DNA of 64,000 nucleotides from an uncultured Candidatus Melainabacteria bacterium (GCA_947570135.1 CANOTP010000001.1:1-64000), one strand, 5' to 3'. Counted from the stretch's first letter, positions 25,874 to 35,662 are shown. Notes: generated by a model not told the origin, from the letters alone. A program made the numbers and translations.

Positions 25874-28423
25874 ATGGAAATGTTAAATAGCTTAAAGAAA
25901 CTTTTTTATACACGCAGCGGAGAAAAGAAAAAATATAAAGTTTTAGGTTTAACTGTTGTAAAAACAGATAAAGATTCAACCAGAAAAATGGTTAATATTT
26001 TAGGAATTAAGATTTCAAAAAAACACAAATCAAGAACAAGAATTAATGCAAGAAATTTGAAAATAGTCAAAGAATCAAGGCTTTTTGATTACGATTGGTA
26101 TTGTGAGCGTTATGACAGAATAAAAAAATACAATGTAAGTCCTTATGTAGATTATTTGAGATATGGATATTCAGGTTCAGTAACCCCCGGGCCGATATTT
26201 AATTCAAAAGAATATCTTTTAATGCATCCTGATGTAAAGGCTGCAAAAATTGACCCGTTGATTCATTACGAATTTTGGGGCTGGAAAGAAGGAAGACGGG
26301 TTTCTCTGGCTGATAGAAAATCTCCGAAATTTCCTGCTGAGGCTAAGTCGTTTAATGCAGAATTTTTTGAAAGAAAAAGTTTTGATAAACATAAGGTTTC
26401 TGTTTTTGCGTCATATTCGGGAAATGGTAAAATTGAAAATTATGTTATATCTTTACTTAAAGGATTAAAAGATATCAGTGATTATATTATTTTTGTTGCC
26501 GATAATCCATTAATTCCCGAAGAGGCTGATAAAATAAAAGATTTATGCAATGTTTGTATTTTTAACAGGCATGAAGAATATGACTTTGGTTCTTATAAAA
26601 GAGGCTACTTATATTTAAAAGAGAATAATATTTTAACATTGGAAGATGATTTGGTGTTTTTAAACGATTCAAATTACGGTCCTGTTTATCCGTTTAGTAA
26701 TGTAATTGATGATTATAATACTAAAAAATGTGATTTTTACGGATTAACGGTCAGTTCGGATCCTCAGAAACATTTGCAAAGTTTCTTTTATATTTTTAAG
26801 CCGCAGGTTTATAATTCAAAGGCTTTTGATAAATTTATGCGCTCAGTTAAAAAAGAGATAAGTGCAGCTTGTGTTGTATATAATTATGAAATGACCTTTA
26901 CACAATATTTGGCAGATGAGGGTTTTTCATACAGTTCTTATGTTCCCGAAGAAAGTTTTAAGTCTGATGTAAAACGCAGTGCATATATTCCGACTAAATG
27001 GGGTAAAACATTATTAAAAAATTACAGATATCCGCTGGTAAAAATTAAAGCAATACAAGGTTCTACAGTTGAAGCACCTGAAGATATTCTGGATTATGTT
27101 AAACAAGAAAACGAAGAACTTTATAACATAATTTTGCCTCATGCCGATAAAAGAAGACAGTCTGTTGTAAAAAGGAAATTTAAAAAAGTATCAAAGTATA
27201 CTCTTCACGAGCAATACCAAAAATCTGTCGAAAATGTCAGAGTAAAAGTTCAAAACGGTGAAAAAGTAAATGTTGTATTTTTGGTAAATATGCTGAGTAT
27301 GTTTCCCGCAGAAGCCTTGATGAATGAAATGTTAAACGATGAAATGTTTGATGTTCGTTTGTTTGTTATTCCTGATTTTCGCTTCGGGCATGATGAAGAA
27401 ATTTCAATGGTGAATGAAACTTATAATACTTTGAAAGAAAAATATCCGTTTGTTAAATGTGCTGTTGATATAAAAAATGATGAAATCGTTGAGTATAATG
27501 ATGTAATAAAAGGTGCTGATATTGTTTGTTATCCGTCGCCTTACGATGTTTCTTATTCTTTGTATAATCCTTATTATGCAGCTCAAAACGGAATTTTATC
27601 AATACATATTAACTATGGATTTTTCAGGTCAAAATACGACAGATTTATTTATAGTTTAGATAATTATAATAATTTCTGGAGAGTATTTTTAGAAACCGAA
27701 TTAAACATGGAAGAATACCGCGAGTACGGGCAAAATCAAGGCAGTAATGCTGTGGTTACGGGATATTCGAAAATGGACAGAATGAGTGAGTATCTGTCTG
27801 ATAGAAAAGAAAACGAAAGAAAGACGATTATTATCGCACCTCATCATAGCGTGAAAGGCGGTCATAACGATACTCTTGCATTATCAAATTTTGAATCATA
27901 TTCTGATTTATTTTTGGAGCTTCCGAAGTTATATCCGCAAATAGATTTTATATTCAGACCACACCCTGTTTTATTTAAGTTCTTACGAGGTAAGTCAAAC
28001 TGGGGCGAGGAAAGAGTTGATGCTTATTTAGAAAAAATGCTTTCTAATAAAAATGTTGTATACAGTACAGAAGGTGATTACCTGGAAACCTTTGCAAAAT
28101 CTGACGGAATTATTCAGGATTGCGGATCGTTTTTAGTGGAATATTTTTATACTAAAAAGCCATGCTGCTATATGTTGAAATCACCTGAGGATATAGATGA
28201 TAAATTCTCTGATTTAGGAAAACATTGTTTAAATAATTGTTATCTTGCTTATAAAAAAGAAGATATAATAAATTATATTAATGATGTAATTATAAACGGA
28301 AATGATAATCAAAAAGCTGCAAGAGAAGAATTTGCGCAAAATGAGGTAATGGTAAACTTTCCGAATGCAACTTTAAGTATAATAAATACTATAAAAAATA
28401 TTTTTAAGGAGAAAGTTCAATAA
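25874..28423 (+). CDS. Rhamnan synthesis F-type glycosyltransferase fused to CDP-glycerol glycerophosphotransferase-like domain
   Basis: This 849-residue cytoplasmic protein has two catalytic regions. Residues about 175-440 match the rhamnan synthesis protein F (RgpF) type, with [38 protein letters not shown] and [12 protein letters not shown]. Residues about 480-830 match the TagB/TagF CDP-glycerol transferase fold, with [39 protein letters not shown]. The N-terminal 60 residues repeat the mini-motif [15 protein letters not shown] precedes the ATG. The next gene supplies CDP-glycerol, so a rhamnan-type chain decorated with glycerol phosphate is inferred. The exact order of reactions is unknown. 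Confidence 0.85.
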   Translation: MEMLNSLKKLFYTRSGEKKKYKVLGLTVVKTDKDSTRKMVNILGIKISKKHKSRTRINARNLKIVKESRLFDYDWYCERYDRIKKYNVSPYVDYLRYGYSGSVTPGPIFNSKEYLLMHPDVKAAKIDPLIHYEFWGWKEGRRVSLADRKSPKFPAEAKSFNAEFFERKSFDKHKVSVFASYSGNGKIENYVISLLKGLKDISDYIIFVADNPLIPEEADKIKDLCNVCIFNRHEEYDFGSYKRGYLYLKENNILTLEDDLVFLNDSNYGPVYPFSNVIDDYNTKKCDFYGLTVSSDPQKHLQSFFYIFKPQVYNSKAFDKFMRSVKKEISAACVVYNYEMTFTQYLADEGFSYSSYVPEESFKSDVKRSAYIPTKWGKTLLKNYRYPLVKIKAIQGSTVEAPEDILDYVKQENEELYNIILPHADKRRQSVVKRKFKKVSKYTLHEQYQKSVENVRVKVQNGEKVNVVFLVNMLSMFPAEALMNEMLNDEMFDVRLFVIPDFRFGHDEEISMVNETYNTLKEKYPFVKCAVDIKNDEIVEYNDVIKGADIVCYPSPYDVSYSLYNPYYAAQNGILSIHINYGFFRSKYDRFIYSLDNYNNFWRVFLETELNMEEYREYGQNQGSNAVVTGYSKMDRMSEYLSDRKENERKTIIIAPHHSVKGGHNDTLALSNFESYSDLFLELPKLYPQIDFIFRPHPVLFKFLRGKSNWGEERVDAYLEKMLSNKNVVYSTEGDYLETFAKSDGIIQDCGSFLVEYFYTKKPCCYMLKSPEDIDDKFSDLGKHCLNNCYLAYKKEDIINYINDVIINGNDNQKAAREEFAQNEVMVNFPNATLSIINTIKNIFKEKVQ

Positions 28424-28812
28424 TGAGAAAAGTTATAACATACGGAACATTTGATATATTGCATTACGGGCATATAAACCTGTTAAGACGAGCAAGAGAG
28501 TTAGGCGATTATTTGATTGTTGTGTTATCAAGTGATGAGTTTAACGCTTTGAAAAATAAAAAATCATATTATACTTATGAACAAAGAAAAATGATTTTAG
28601 AAGCTTGCAGATATGTTGATTTGGTTGTTCCCGAAAATACTTGGGAACAAAAAATCGATGATGTTAAAAAATACCAAGCAGATGTCTTTGTTATGGGAAA
28701 TGACTGGGAAGGTAAATTCGACTTTTTGAAAGACTATTGCGAAGTTGTTTATCTACCTAGAACCGAGGGTATTTCAAGTACTCAGGTTAAAGAATTTTTA
28801 AAATCCAATTAG
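28423..28812 (+). CDS. tagD: Glycerol-3-phosphate cytidylyltransferase
   Basis: This 129-residue nucleotidyltransferase makes CDP-glycerol. [20 protein letters not shown] contains the HxGH motif, [17 protein letters not shown] is the CTP-side motif, and [14 protein letters not shown] holds the ISST signature. The start overlaps the fusion transferase stop as TAATG. Teichoic acid synthesis uses this enzyme in Gram-positive bacteria, and here it sits with a CDP-glycerol-transferase-like domain, so glycerol phosphate is probably added to the surface glycan. Ethanolamine- or FMN-type relatives are less likely given its size and context. Confidence 0.9.
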   Translation: MRKVITYGTFDILHYGHINLLRRARELGDYLIVVLSSDEFNALKNKKSYYTYEQRKMILEACRYVDLVVPENTWEQKIDDVKKYQADVFVMGNDWEGKFDFLKDYCEVVYLPRTEGISSTQVKEFLKSN

Positions 28813-28829
28813 TAATGAAAGTGATAAAA

Positions 28830-30635
28830 ATGGCAGAAAAAGAAACTCTTAAAGATAAAATAAAGAAACTTTTAAATAACCAGCGTTTTATAAATAACTA
28901 TAAGCGTATGTGGCCGTATGTTAAGCCGTTTTGGTTCAGAGCATTGTGTTCAATGTTAATTTGTATTCCTATAGGCTCGTTGGACGCGGTTATTGCTTTG
29001 GCGTTAAAACCTTATATGGATATTGTTATGGTTGATAAAAGTATTCAATCTCCTTGGTACATTCCGCTGGGGATTGTCGCTTTTACCTCTATTCAAGGCG
29101 GTTTAAAATATATGTCATCTTATCTTTCAACCTGGGTTGGGGGAAAGATTACAAACGGTTTGAAACTGACGTTATTTAAAAAGCTTTTAACTTTTGAAAC
29201 GGCTTTTTATGATAAGCGAAAATCAGGTGATATCGTATTTCAGTTTAATAACCAGGCGGATAATGCTTGCGCGGGATTGTTAAACAATTTAAGCGTTTTT
29301 ATGCAAAGAATTTTCTCATCTGTTTCATTGGTTTGCGTGTTATTTTATAACTCATGGCAGTTGGCTTTAATTGCTGTTGTTGTGTTAGGTTGCGCGTTTG
29401 CACCTGTCGCAAGACTGCAAAAACGTATCAAAGATGTTATGAGTAAGACCGTTGTTGCGGATGCTGCAATTATTACCGAATACAATGAAGTTTTTGCAGG
29501 TAATAAAACAATTACTTCTTATAACTTACAAAATCATGAAACCGAAAAATTCAAATGGATTTTAGGTAACATATTTAACTTAAAAATTAAAATGGTTCAA
29601 AAAACCCAGTGGTTATCACCTATGATGCACGTAATTGTATCTGTCGGTATTGCTGCTGCAATCGGTTACGGTTCGCATTTGATTATGACTAACCAAATCA
29701 CAAGCGGTAACTTTGTTTCATTTATTACTGCTTTGATTTTACTTTATACACCTGTTAAAAATATCGGTAATAACTTAAATTCTGTTCAATTCTCATTCTT
29801 TGCGATTGAGAGAATCTTTGATATGCTTGATTCTCAGCCGAAAATTAAAGATAGAGAAAATGCTAAAGTTTTACCAAGAGATTATAAAAAGATTCAAATT
29901 AAAGACGTTAATTTTGAATACAATCCTAAGGTTCCGATATTGAAGAATATTAATTTAGAAATAAACAGAGGCGAAACCGTAGCGTTTGTCGGAAATTCGG
30001 GCGGTGGAAAATCTACAATCGTAAGCTTGATTCCAAGATTTTATGATGTAAAATCAGGCGGAATTTTTATTGACGATGTTGATCTGAGAGATTACACGCT
30101 TGCTTCTTTGAGACAAAATATAGCGGTGGTTTTCCAGGATAATTTCTTGTTCTCGGGAACTATTAAAGAAAATATAATGCTCGGTAATGAAAAAGCTACG
30201 GAAGAACAGCTTAATCAGGCAATAAAAATGGCGTATTTGGAAGACTTTATCGCTGAATTAAAAGACGGATTAAATACTCAAATCGGTGAACGCGGTATAA
30301 GACTTTCAGGCGGTCAAAAGCAGCGTGTTGCAATTGCCAGAGCGTTTTTGAAAGACGCACCGATTATTATCTTAGATGAAGCGACAAGTGCACTTGATAA
30401 TAAAGCTGAAGCTATTGTTCAAAAAGCTATTGATAACCTGATGCAGGATAAAACGGTGTTTGTAATTGCGCACAGATTATCAACAATTCAAAATGCTGAT
30501 AAAATTGTTGTAATAAATCAAGGTGAAATTGCTGAAATCGGAACTCACGAAGAGTTATTAAATGTCGAAAACGGTGCTTATCAAACACTTTATAATATGC
30601 AGTTTAAAAAACAGCAGCAAGAAGTTAAAGCTTAA
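28830..30635 (+). CDS. ABC transporter, MsbA-type exporter half (fused membrane and ATPase domains)
   Basis: About 601 residues from ATG 28830, chosen because an in-frame ATG at 28815 lacks a ribosome site. The first 330 residues hold six transmembrane helices of an ABC exporter. The ATPase follows, with Walker A GNSGGGKST, Q-loop VVFQDN, signature LSGGQKQRVAIARAFL, Walker B IIILDEATSALD and switch His in VIAHRLST. Position directly behind the polysaccharide operon suggests a lipid-linked glycan, lipid A-like or O-unit substrate, but MsbA-type exporters also move lipids and drugs. It would work as a homodimer in the inner membrane. Confidence 0.9.
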   Translation: MAEKETLKDKIKKLLNNQRFINNYKRMWPYVKPFWFRALCSMLICIPIGSLDAVIALALKPYMDIVMVDKSIQSPWYIPLGIVAFTSIQGGLKYMSSYLSTWVGGKITNGLKLTLFKKLLTFETAFYDKRKSGDIVFQFNNQADNACAGLLNNLSVFMQRIFSSVSLVCVLFYNSWQLALIAVVVLGCAFAPVARLQKRIKDVMSKTVVADAAIITEYNEVFAGNKTITSYNLQNHETEKFKWILGNIFNLKIKMVQKTQWLSPMMHVIVSVGIAAAIGYGSHLIMTNQITSGNFVSFITALILLYTPVKNIGNNLNSVQFSFFAIERIFDMLDSQPKIKDRENAKVLPRDYKKIQIKDVNFEYNPKVPILKNINLEINRGETVAFVGNSGGGKSTIVSLIPRFYDVKSGGIFIDDVDLRDYTLASLRQNIAVVFQDNFLFSGTIKENIMLGNEKATEEQLNQAIKMAYLEDFIAELKDGLNTQIGERGIRLSGGQKQRVAIARAFLKDAPIIILDEATSALDNKAEAIVQKAIDNLMQDKTVFVIAHRLSTIQNADKIVVINQGEIAEIGTHEELLNVENGAYQTLYNMQFKKQQQEVKA

Positions 30636-30641
30636 AAAAGC

Positions 30642-31151
30642 TTATTTCCACTCAGGATAATAATAAATTGTTATAACATGGTCAGTTTTAATTTGAGCGT
30701 GTCCGCCTTTAATAAGGTTTGTGAAAGATCCTACAGGCGGAACAGGTGTTAATGCCCATTTTAACGGATAAACCCAAATACAGCGGTTTTGACCTGTTTT
30801 TATATATTCATCCATAAGCTGTGAATCTTTAATCCCCGGGATTTCAAAGTGATTAAGAATGATTTCATCAGGAAATCCGTTCATTCCGCTTGTAATCAAG
30901 GTTTCGATTTTTGCACTGACGGGGGTTCCTTTTTCAAGTATTTTTGTGTTATGAACATAAACGTCTTCAATTGTTTTAAATTGAAGTATATCGCCTTCAT
31001 TAAGCGGCTTTTTGGTCGAAAAATTCTCGGTTATAGATAATTTTATGGGTACAGAATATGTAGATTGATAATTATAATCAAGGTTCTGTGCGTTTGCTGT
31101 CGGTAAAATCAACAAGCTTAAAACTAATAAAAAACCTGCAAATTTATTCAT
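30642..31151 (-). CDS. Secreted protein of unknown function
   Basis: About 169 residues from ATG 31151, which has AAAGGAAATTG upstream; an in-frame ATG at 31190 lies inside the preceding gene. Residues 1-22 form a signal peptide (MNKFAGFLLVLSLLILPTAN). The mature part is beta-rich and contains GDILQFKTIEDVYVHNTKIL and KGTPVSAKIETLI, which recall SH3-like or OB-like envelope proteins with no firm match. The start overlaps the stop of the degenerate M48 gene by eight bases, so the two are one operon and probably work together at the cell surface. Confidence 0.7.
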   Translation of the reverse strand: MNKFAGFLLVLSLLILPTANAQNLDYNYQSTYSVPIKLSITENFSTKKPLNEGDILQFKTIEDVYVHNTKILEKGTPVSAKIETLITSGMNGFPDEIILNHFEIPGIKDSQLMDEYIKTGQNRCIWVYPLKWALTPVPPVGSFTNLIKGGHAQIKTDHVITIYYYPEWK

Positions 31152-31824
31152 AATCAATTTCCTTTGTTGATTTTGTTTTAATTTTTTCATCTAACTTCTT
31201 TCTGTTTTCGATAGATGTTAACAAAAAGTTTTGATAATATTGATTATTGATATATTCATTGTTTTCAAGATATTGCGGATATTTGTAAGTAATGTATTCG
31301 TAAATTTTTGCAAGTCTTTTTGACGTTAAATTATGTCTTGAAAATCTGTCAAAACGTTTCTGAGGACAGGTTTTATTTATAAAAACTATTAGTGCTAAAG
31401 GATTATAACCTGCGTTTACCATATAATCCACAGCTCTTTTATCTGCGACCGTTTCAAATTTTTTAGCACCAAGCGTTACCTGAGCACTGTCAATGATTCC
31501 GTTATATGCTTTTAATACCGTAGAAATCTCACGTGATAACATAGCCGCGAGTTCATCATCTGTTTGTATCGATTGGTACAAGCCGTCATAAATTACTACT
31601 TGTCTGTTAGAAATTGATTTGTCAGCAGACAATGCTTTCTTTTTAGTCTGTTTGTTATATGTAAAAACAATACGTTTATCTGTTTTATTTTTATTTAAAA
31701 GTGTTGTTCCGATTCTGTCAACTCTTGTTTGAATGGTGTTTTCGTTTTCTAATGTTGTATTTTCTATTGCCTGAGCAGCTAAGTTCAGGGATGCAATTAT
31801 TAATAGTATTAAGACTAATCTCAT
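31144..31824 (-). CDS. Degenerate M48-like protein without zinc ligands, secreted
   Basis: This 226-residue protein has a signal peptide (about 1-19). The middle follows M48 peptidases: TDDELAAMLSREISTVLKAY stands where relatives have DDxLAxVLAHExxH, so the HExxH is R98-E99-I-S-T102, with both His zinc ligands gone. ADKRAVDYMVNAGYNPLALI keeps the ADxxAVDYM block after the third ligand. The protein cannot bind zinc in the usual way and is probably a pseudopeptidase. It is divergent from the intact M48 gene at 31933 and overlaps the downstream secreted gene. Confidence 0.75.
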   Translation of the reverse strand: MRLVLILLIIASLNLAAQAIENTTLENENTIQTRVDRIGTTLLNKNKTDKRIVFTYNKQTKKKALSADKSISNRQVVIYDGLYQSIQTDDELAAMLSREISTVLKAYNGIIDSAQVTLGAKKFETVADKRAVDYMVNAGYNPLALIVFINKTCPQKRFDRFSRHNLTSKRLAKIYEYITYKYPQYLENNEYINNQYYQNFLLTSIENRKKLDEKIKTKSTKEIDYE

Positions 31825-31932
31825 ATATTCTCCTGTTATCGAGAGTATAACATATTATACCCGACTGGACAATATTTTATATTGCAAAAACAAGCGTGTT
31901 CGTGTACAATAAAAAAGTGAGGTGGAAATATT

Positions 31933-33147
31933 ATGAAGAAATTATTAATTGCGTTGTTGGCTATATTGTTTCCTATGACAGCGTTTGCAAGGAATTCTTA
32001 TATAGAAAATCAACTGAAAGATGTTAAGAATAATGTCGAATATAATACGGTAAAAAAATACAAAAGAAGTTATCAAACTCTTGATTTTAAAACACGTAAT
32101 ATTTCTAATCTGAAAGACCCGAAATTAATAAATTTACCTCAATATGAAAAAATTACCGATAGAAATTTTAATGCAAAACTTGCAAAAGATGATGAAATTT
32201 ATAAAAGATTAAAGGCTAAAATTAAATCAACAAATGACGTTGATTATTATAATGTTTACAGAATCTCTGAAAGACTGATTCGGGCTAATAACCTTGACTA
32301 TGTAAACTGGCGTATTGCAATCAGAAAAACCGTCGATAAAGTTAACGCCGAATCTTCTAACGGTAATTTTGTATGTATTTATACACCACTTTATGATTCA
32401 TTGGAATCTAACGATGATGCTTTAGCGTTTGTCTTGGCTCATGAAATGTCTCATCTGATTCTTGGACACGGTCAAAGACAATTAAACGATGCAACAAGCT
32501 ATTTTTCTGATTCAGTTTTTTCATACAGTAAAGCTATGAAAAATTCCAGAACTATGGAATATATGGCAGATGCAGAGGCTTTAATTCTGCTTTATAAAGC
32601 TGGTTATTCTCCGCAAAAAGCCTTGGATGCATTGTATATTCTGGATGCAATTCCGAATGTTAACAGTGCATTCAGTTCTCATCCCGTTACAAAAAAGCGG
32701 ATTCAAAGTGCTATGGAAAATATTGCTGTTTTAAATCCCAATTGGGTAGATGAAGGCAGAAAAAATATTTATAACAGTGAAGTTCTGCCTGCTAAAAAAT
32801 CATCTGACAGAGTTTCATTTATTATCAATAAATCAGCTTATCCTAAAGATTTTTATCAGCCAGAAAATTACGAACAGCGTTTGACACGTATTGCCTACAT
32901 GAGTTACCTGAACGGTGATATGGAAAGTGCCGACAGGTTGTTCGGGAAATTAGCTAAATTAACGGGTAAATATGAACATTACCTGTATTTATCATACACA
33001 GAACAATATTTATATAATTTTACAAGGAAAAAACAGTATCTGAAAAAATCTGTTGATGCTGCTAAAAAAGCGTCAGAAATTAAGTCCGATAATAAATATG
33101 TTGCACAACAGCTTAAAGACATACTATGGTTAGAAAACGCATTATGA
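31933..33147 (+). CDS. M48 family metallopeptidase with C-terminal extension, secreted
   Basis: This 404-residue protein has a signal peptide (MKKLLIALLAILFPMTAFA). The M48 domain carries the intact motif LAHEMSHLILGH (H170, E171, H174), with the third ligand Glu209 in MEYMADAEA. The C-terminal 150 residues contain helical TPR-like hairpins (MSYLNGDMESADRLFGKLAK, SVDAAKKASEIKSDNKYVAQ), as in BepA-type chaperone-proteases. GAGGTGG precedes the ATG. Quality control of envelope proteins is the likely role. It faces its inactive relative across 108 bases. Confidence 0.85.
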   Translation: MKKLLIALLAILFPMTAFARNSYIENQLKDVKNNVEYNTVKKYKRSYQTLDFKTRNISNLKDPKLINLPQYEKITDRNFNAKLAKDDEIYKRLKAKIKSTNDVDYYNVYRISERLIRANNLDYVNWRIAIRKTVDKVNAESSNGNFVCIYTPLYDSLESNDDALAFVLAHEMSHLILGHGQRQLNDATSYFSDSVFSYSKAMKNSRTMEYMADAEALILLYKAGYSPQKALDALYILDAIPNVNSAFSSHPVTKKRIQSAMENIAVLNPNWVDEGRKNIYNSEVLPAKKSSDRVSFIINKSAYPKDFYQPENYEQRLTRIAYMSYLNGDMESADRLFGKLAKLTGKYEHYLYLSYTEQYLYNFTRKKQYLKKSVDAAKKASEIKSDNKYVAQQLKDILWLENAL

Positions 33148-33194
33148 TTGTTTTAATAACAAAAGACACCTTTAATAATTAATACTATTTAGGG

Positions 33195-33223
33195 TTGACA
33201 AATCGGGTATCATAATTTATCCT
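33195..33223 (+). promoter_or_regulatory. Consensus promoter placed for a leaderless transcript
   Basis: TTGACA (33195-33200) and TATCCT (33218-33223) are 17 bases apart. The expected start of transcription falls on or next to the ATG at 33231, and no ribosome site is present. Confidence 0.55.
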
Positions 33224-33230
33224 TTTATAT

Positions 33231-34031
33231 ATGAGGATTTCTGTACTGGTTGACAATAATACAAGTATGGGTAATACCCTTACTCCCGAACATGGTTTGT
33301 CTTTTTATATTGAAGAGGCAGGGAAAAAACTCGTTTTCGATTGTGGTACAACTGATGCATTTATTAAAAACGCCTATAAAATGGGAGTGGATTTGGAACA
33401 TGTAACCGATATTATTTTGTCGCACAGTCACAGTGATCATGTCGGCGGTTTTTTAAAGTTACAATTGCTTTATCAAAAACTCAAAAGTATCGGGCTGGAT
33501 GTCGGCCAGAAAAATATTTTCTCTCATCCTGATGTGTTTATGGAAAATACTATAGACGGTCTTTTTGGTGATGAAGATAATATTCATTTTAATAAAGATA
33601 CTCTTGACAGTTTCTTTAATTTGGTTTTGGCAAAAGAGCCGCAGGAAATTTCTGATAAGTTATATTATTTAGGCAGTATTCCTATCGAAAAAGCCGTAAA
33701 GCTTGATTATACCCCTGATGAAACCGCACTTGCATATAAATCGGAAGAAGGGTTAATTATTATATCAGGATGTTCTCACAGTGGGGTTGAGAATATTATA
33801 GAACACGCAAGAAAAGTTACGGGTGAACAAAAAGTAAAAACTTTAATCGGCGGAATTTATTTAATAAACCGTTCAGGAGAAGAAGTTAACGAGCTTGGAA
33901 AATATTTAAGTTCTCAAGGTATTGAAAAGATTTATCCTTGTCACTGTACCGATTTAGAATCAAGAATTATACTTTCCCGTTATGTTAAAATCGGTGAAGT
34001 AAGTGTCGGTAGAGCATTTTCCTGGAATTAA
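33231..34031 (+). CDS. MBL-fold metallo-hydrolase (COG1237 type)
   Basis: This 266-residue cytoplasmic enzyme has the metallo-beta-lactamase fold. LSHSHSDHVGGF carries the HxHxDH metal motif. Further metal-site blocks are IFSHPDVFM, ISGCSHSGVENII and KIYPCHCTDLESR. The pattern with a short N-terminal strand (MRISVLVDNNTSM) matches the family annotated as dihydropterin ribofuranosyl phosphate synthase-like, whose bacterial function is mostly unknown. The ATG has no ribosome site, so leaderless initiation is probable. It stands alone between the M48 gene and tRNA-Gln. Confidence 0.85.
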   Translation: MRISVLVDNNTSMGNTLTPEHGLSFYIEEAGKKLVFDCGTTDAFIKNAYKMGVDLEHVTDIILSHSHSDHVGGFLKLQLLYQKLKSIGLDVGQKNIFSHPDVFMENTIDGLFGDEDNIHFNKDTLDSFFNLVLAKEPQEISDKLYYLGSIPIEKAVKLDYTPDETALAYKSEEGLIIISGCSHSGVENIIEHARKVTGEQKVKTLIGGIYLINRSGEEVNELGKYLSSQGIEKIYPCHCTDLESRIILSRYVKIGEVSVGRAFSWN

Positions 34032-34083
34032 ATTTAAGACTTGTATTTAAATTTTCAAATGTTAAAATGAGTGTGTAAAATAA

Positions 34084-34154
34084 TCCCGGATCGTCTAGTG
34101 GCAGGACGAAAGATTCTGGCTCTTTTAACGGTGGTTCGAATCCATCTCCGGGAG
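34084..34154 (+). tRNA. tRNA-Gln (anticodon CTG)
   Basis: TCCCGGA pairs with TCCGGGA. The anticodon stem AAAGA/TCTTT holds the loop TTCTGGC, giving CTG, and the T arm has the TTCGAAT loop. The discriminator is G, and CCA is not encoded. The D arm (TCGTCTAGTGGC) resembles other Gln/Glu tRNAs. Confidence 0.9.
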
Positions 34155-34253
34155 TATTTTAACAAGTAATACCAGTAAGTCGTTTTAAATGAAGATTTTA
34201 CCAAATAGTATCTGTTTTCTCTTCCCACCATGTGCGTAACGGAATGATTCCGT

Positions 34254-34394
34254 CATATAGAAAATACGGTTATAGACTGGGAGTGTGCAAGGTTAACCAA
34301 ACCCGATAAGCTGCTCACTGCAAAAGAAACTTATGAAAAATTTTACTCTAAGGTTCCCGGGGGTGAAGATGTTTTGAAAAAGTTCGGGTTGTAA
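34254..34394 (+). pseudogene. 3' remnant of a protein-coding gene downstream of tRNA-Gln
   Basis: An open frame without a start runs to TAA 34392-34394 and encodes a protein-like tail: DWECARLTKPDKLLTAKETY, then EKFYSKVPGGEDVLKKFGL. A different frame just upstream reads HHVRNGMIPSYRKYGY, suggesting an indel near 34265. The parent family is not identified. With the inert sequence around it, this is all I can find in the 326-base gap 34155-34480. Confidence 0.5.
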
Positions 34395-34480
34395 AGTCAA
34401 ATATAAAGTTTATATTAATGCTCTAAAACCTATGGTATAATAATCTTATATAGTTTGGTAGTTTAATAAAGGAGATAAAA

Positions 34481-35605
34481 ATGATTCCTATTTTTGATTC
34501 AAAGCGCCAATATGCACAAATTGGCGAAGAAGCTGAAAAAGCAGTATGTGAAGTAATGAGATCTGGATGCTATATCTTGGGGCCTAATGTAAAAGCGTTG
34601 GAGAGCGAATTGGCAAGTTATATCGGATGTAAGTACACTGTAGCATTAAACTCAGGTACAGATGCTTTGCATATCGCATTACGCGCATTAGATATTGGAG
34701 CAGGTGATGAGGTTATTACAACAGCGTTTACATTTGTAGCTACAGCGGAAGCAATCGGCATGGTTGGCGCTAAACCTGTATTTGTTGATATTAATTCTGA
34801 TACATTTAATATTGATCCTGCAAAAATAGAAGAAGCGATTACTCCTAATACAAAAGCTATCATACCTGTTCACTTATACGGACAACCTTGTGATATGGAT
34901 GCAATTATGGCGATTGCAAAAAAACATAACTTAAGAGTTATTGAAGACTGTTGTCAGGCAATCGGTTCATCATTCAAGGGTCAAAGAGTCGGAACATTTG
35001 GAGATATAGGATGTTACAGCTTCTATCCTACTAAAAACTTAGGAACAATGGGTGATGGCGGACTCTGTACGGTTAACGATGAAACTTTAAAAGACAGATT
35101 GATTGCATTAAGAAACCACGGTTCTATGGTTCGTTACCATAACGATGAATTAGGTGTAAATAGCCGTCTTGATGAAATTCAGGCAGCTATTTTAAGAATT
35201 AAAGCAAGACATATTGATGAATGGAACTCATTAAGAAGAGAACATGCTGCATATTATAATAAATTGTTCGCAGGTTGTTCTGATATCCAGACTCCTGTAG
35301 AACTGGATGATACATATTGTGTTTATCACCAATATACGGTTAAAATTCCTAACAGAGATGAAGTTCACAAAATGTTAGGCGAAGCAGGAATCGGCGCTAT
35401 GCTTTATTATCCTATTCCGCTTCACTTCCAAAAAGTTAACTCTTGGCTTGGCATGGGTAAAGGTTCATTACCTGTAACCGAAGAAAATACTGATGTTGTA
35501 ATTTCTCTGCCTATGTTCCCTGAATTAACAAAAGAAGAACAAGATACGGTTGCTCAAACATTGATTTCTTGTATCGAAAAATCAAAGGGTAAATGTTGCT
35601 GCTAG
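34481..35605 (+). CDS. DegT/DnrJ/EryC1/StrS family sugar aminotransferase
   Basis: This 374-residue PLP enzyme transfers an amino group to a keto-sugar nucleotide. MIPIFDSKRQYAQIGEEAEK is the family start. GTDALHIALRALDIGAGDEV, VIEDCCQAIGSSFKG and SFYPTKNLGTMGDGG are present, the last with the PLP-binding Lys and the helix behind it. ARHIDEWN and LPMFPELTKEEQD complete the family blocks. AAGGAG precedes the ATG. The chain ends in three Cys (KGKCCC), which is unusual. No other amino-sugar gene is adjacent, so the product sugar (for example QuiNAc-, Fuc4N- or perosamine-type) is not known. Confidence 0.9.
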   Translation: MIPIFDSKRQYAQIGEEAEKAVCEVMRSGCYILGPNVKALESELASYIGCKYTVALNSGTDALHIALRALDIGAGDEVITTAFTFVATAEAIGMVGAKPVFVDINSDTFNIDPAKIEEAITPNTKAIIPVHLYGQPCDMDAIMAIAKKHNLRVIEDCCQAIGSSFKGQRVGTFGDIGCYSFYPTKNLGTMGDGGLCTVNDETLKDRLIALRNHGSMVRYHNDELGVNSRLDEIQAAILRIKARHIDEWNSLRREHAAYYNKLFAGCSDIQTPVELDDTYCVYHQYTVKIPNRDEVHKMLGEAGIGAMLYYPIPLHFQKVNSWLGMGKGSLPVTEENTDVVISLPMFPELTKEEQDTVAQTLISCIEKSKGKCCC

Positions 35606-35628
35606 TAATATTAGATTTTGTATTATAA

Positions 35629-35662
35629 TAAAAAGCTCTCGCTATTTGGTGAGGGCTTTTTA
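35629..35662. terminator. Bidirectional terminator between convergent genes
   Basis: AAAAGCTCTCGC pairs over 12 positions (with G-U pairs) with GGTGAGGGCTTTT around a TATTTG loop. It serves the aminotransferase and the minus-strand 80-residue gene. Confidence 0.75.

Noticed and set aside
28815-30635. ABC exporter as a dedicated teichoic-acid (TagGH) transporter
   Set aside because: TagGH are two separate ABC-2 type proteins; this is a fused six-helix exporter half of the MsbA type.
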